This document shows, piece after piece, positions 40,134 to 40,500 of a stretch of 40,500 nt of DNA. Where the stretch lies: the NCBI GenBank assembly GCA_029204225.1, contig CM055105.1, positions 14,599,221 through 14,639,720 of the forward strand. The letters are read 5' to 3'. The notes under the pieces are model-generated. The model saw nothing but the letters and a program-made list of their open reading frames with translations. It did no database searches and was not told the origin of the DNA. The translations under genes and the position numbers were made by a program. Each line of letters starts with the position of its first letter. The stretch's first letter is position 1. Source of the DNA: Diphasiastrum complanatum. Lineage: Eukaryota; Streptophyta; Lycopodiopsida; Lycopodiales; Lycopodiaceae.

Positions 40134-40500
40134 ATTATATTTCATCCAGATTGAATAGACCCAAGATCGTGGTATGTGCTCCAACTTAATGCAAGAAAAC
40201 GATGCGTGTTTGAAGGAAAAGCTATTGTTGATTTGGATACACACGATGAACCACCACCCAATTTTGGCGACGTTTTGGAATAACCTGAACCATTCATCCA
40301 AACTCGAAATGATGTTGAAATCATGGGAGAAGAAGGTACAAATGAAAATGATGAGATTATTACGATCGTACAAGACCAAATTGGGGGTAATTTGACGCCC
40401 CCACGTTTGGATGAGATAGAATTAGAAGAAGAGGAGATTAAATTTGAGGGTAACTCACATCATGAAAGAGACACGATCGAAAATTTACGATTATACCTAG
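40134..40500 (+). pseudogene. CACTA transposase C-terminal tail, runs off the window
   Basis: After acceptor TCTTTGGTAG (40133) one frame reads D-P-R-S-W-Y-V-L-Q-L-N-A-R-K-R, typical of sequence following DUF4216, with D-L-D-T-H-D-E-P-P-P-N-F-G. It hits TAA near 40309. Another frame continues as an acidic tail (I-E-L-E-E-E-E-I-K-F) to the window edge. A TGA also lies just after the acceptor (about 40154). At least two breaks. Confidence 0.6.

Overview
This window is nuclear DNA of a land plant and consists mostly of transposable elements around one duplicated host-type gene. The evidence for a plant is: CACTA (En/Spm) transposase pieces with DUF4218 and DUF4216, Ty1-copia gag, protease and reverse transcriptase pieces, LTR elements whose primer-binding site matches plant initiator tRNA-Met, and GT-AG introns. 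There is no bacterial gene organisation. An aerolysin-like ETX/MTX2 gene would fit a fern or another non-flowering lineage, but I cannot fix the species.

Layout. 1-1012 is a jumble of CACTA pieces in both orientations, split by a fragment of an LTR. 1161-1205 is a (TC)n microsatellite. 1501-3522 is the only plausible host gene: TATA box, 5' UTR intron, an open reading frame for an aerolysin-type beta-pore-forming protein (2409-3176), and a 3' UTR that is itself tandemly duplicated. 4283-6647 is a broken CACTA element with a minus-strand three-exon accessory gene and a plus-strand TNP2/DUF4218/DUF4216 pseudogene. 6650-12617 is decayed, AT-rich retroelement sequence; only a polypurine tract plus LTR (10349-10934) and a gag-like remnant are legible.

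12618-30804 is the most striking part: an 18-kb nested array of one non-autonomous LTR retrotransposon family of the LARD type. The LTRs are about 1.24 kb, begin TGTTGTAAAG and end CTACA; the PBS is TGGTATCAGAGC, the PPT is AAAGGTGGGGTGGA, and there are no pol genes. Two clean insertions can be read with target-site duplications: a plus-strand copy at 15959-21034 (GCTTA/GCTTG) and a minus-strand copy at 22063-27212 (GGAAG on both sides). The host LTR has itself expanded into 830-bp tandem units. Downstream of every PBS lies a series of GTGCT...AGCAC hairpins, expanded to at least eight in the minus-strand copy.

30805-31273 is the start of a related but diverged LTR in minus orientation. It abuts exactly a second copy of the aerolysin-like gene (31274-32918), which has lost its distal promoter and carries stops and a frameshift near its N-terminus. 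32979-37270 holds an unrecognised broken coding region and Ty1-copia fragments facing each other. 37420-40500 is a second CACTA copy, lacking the central transposase domain, with a MITE-like insertion in its last intron. Nothing outside 1501-3522 looks like an intact, functional protein gene.
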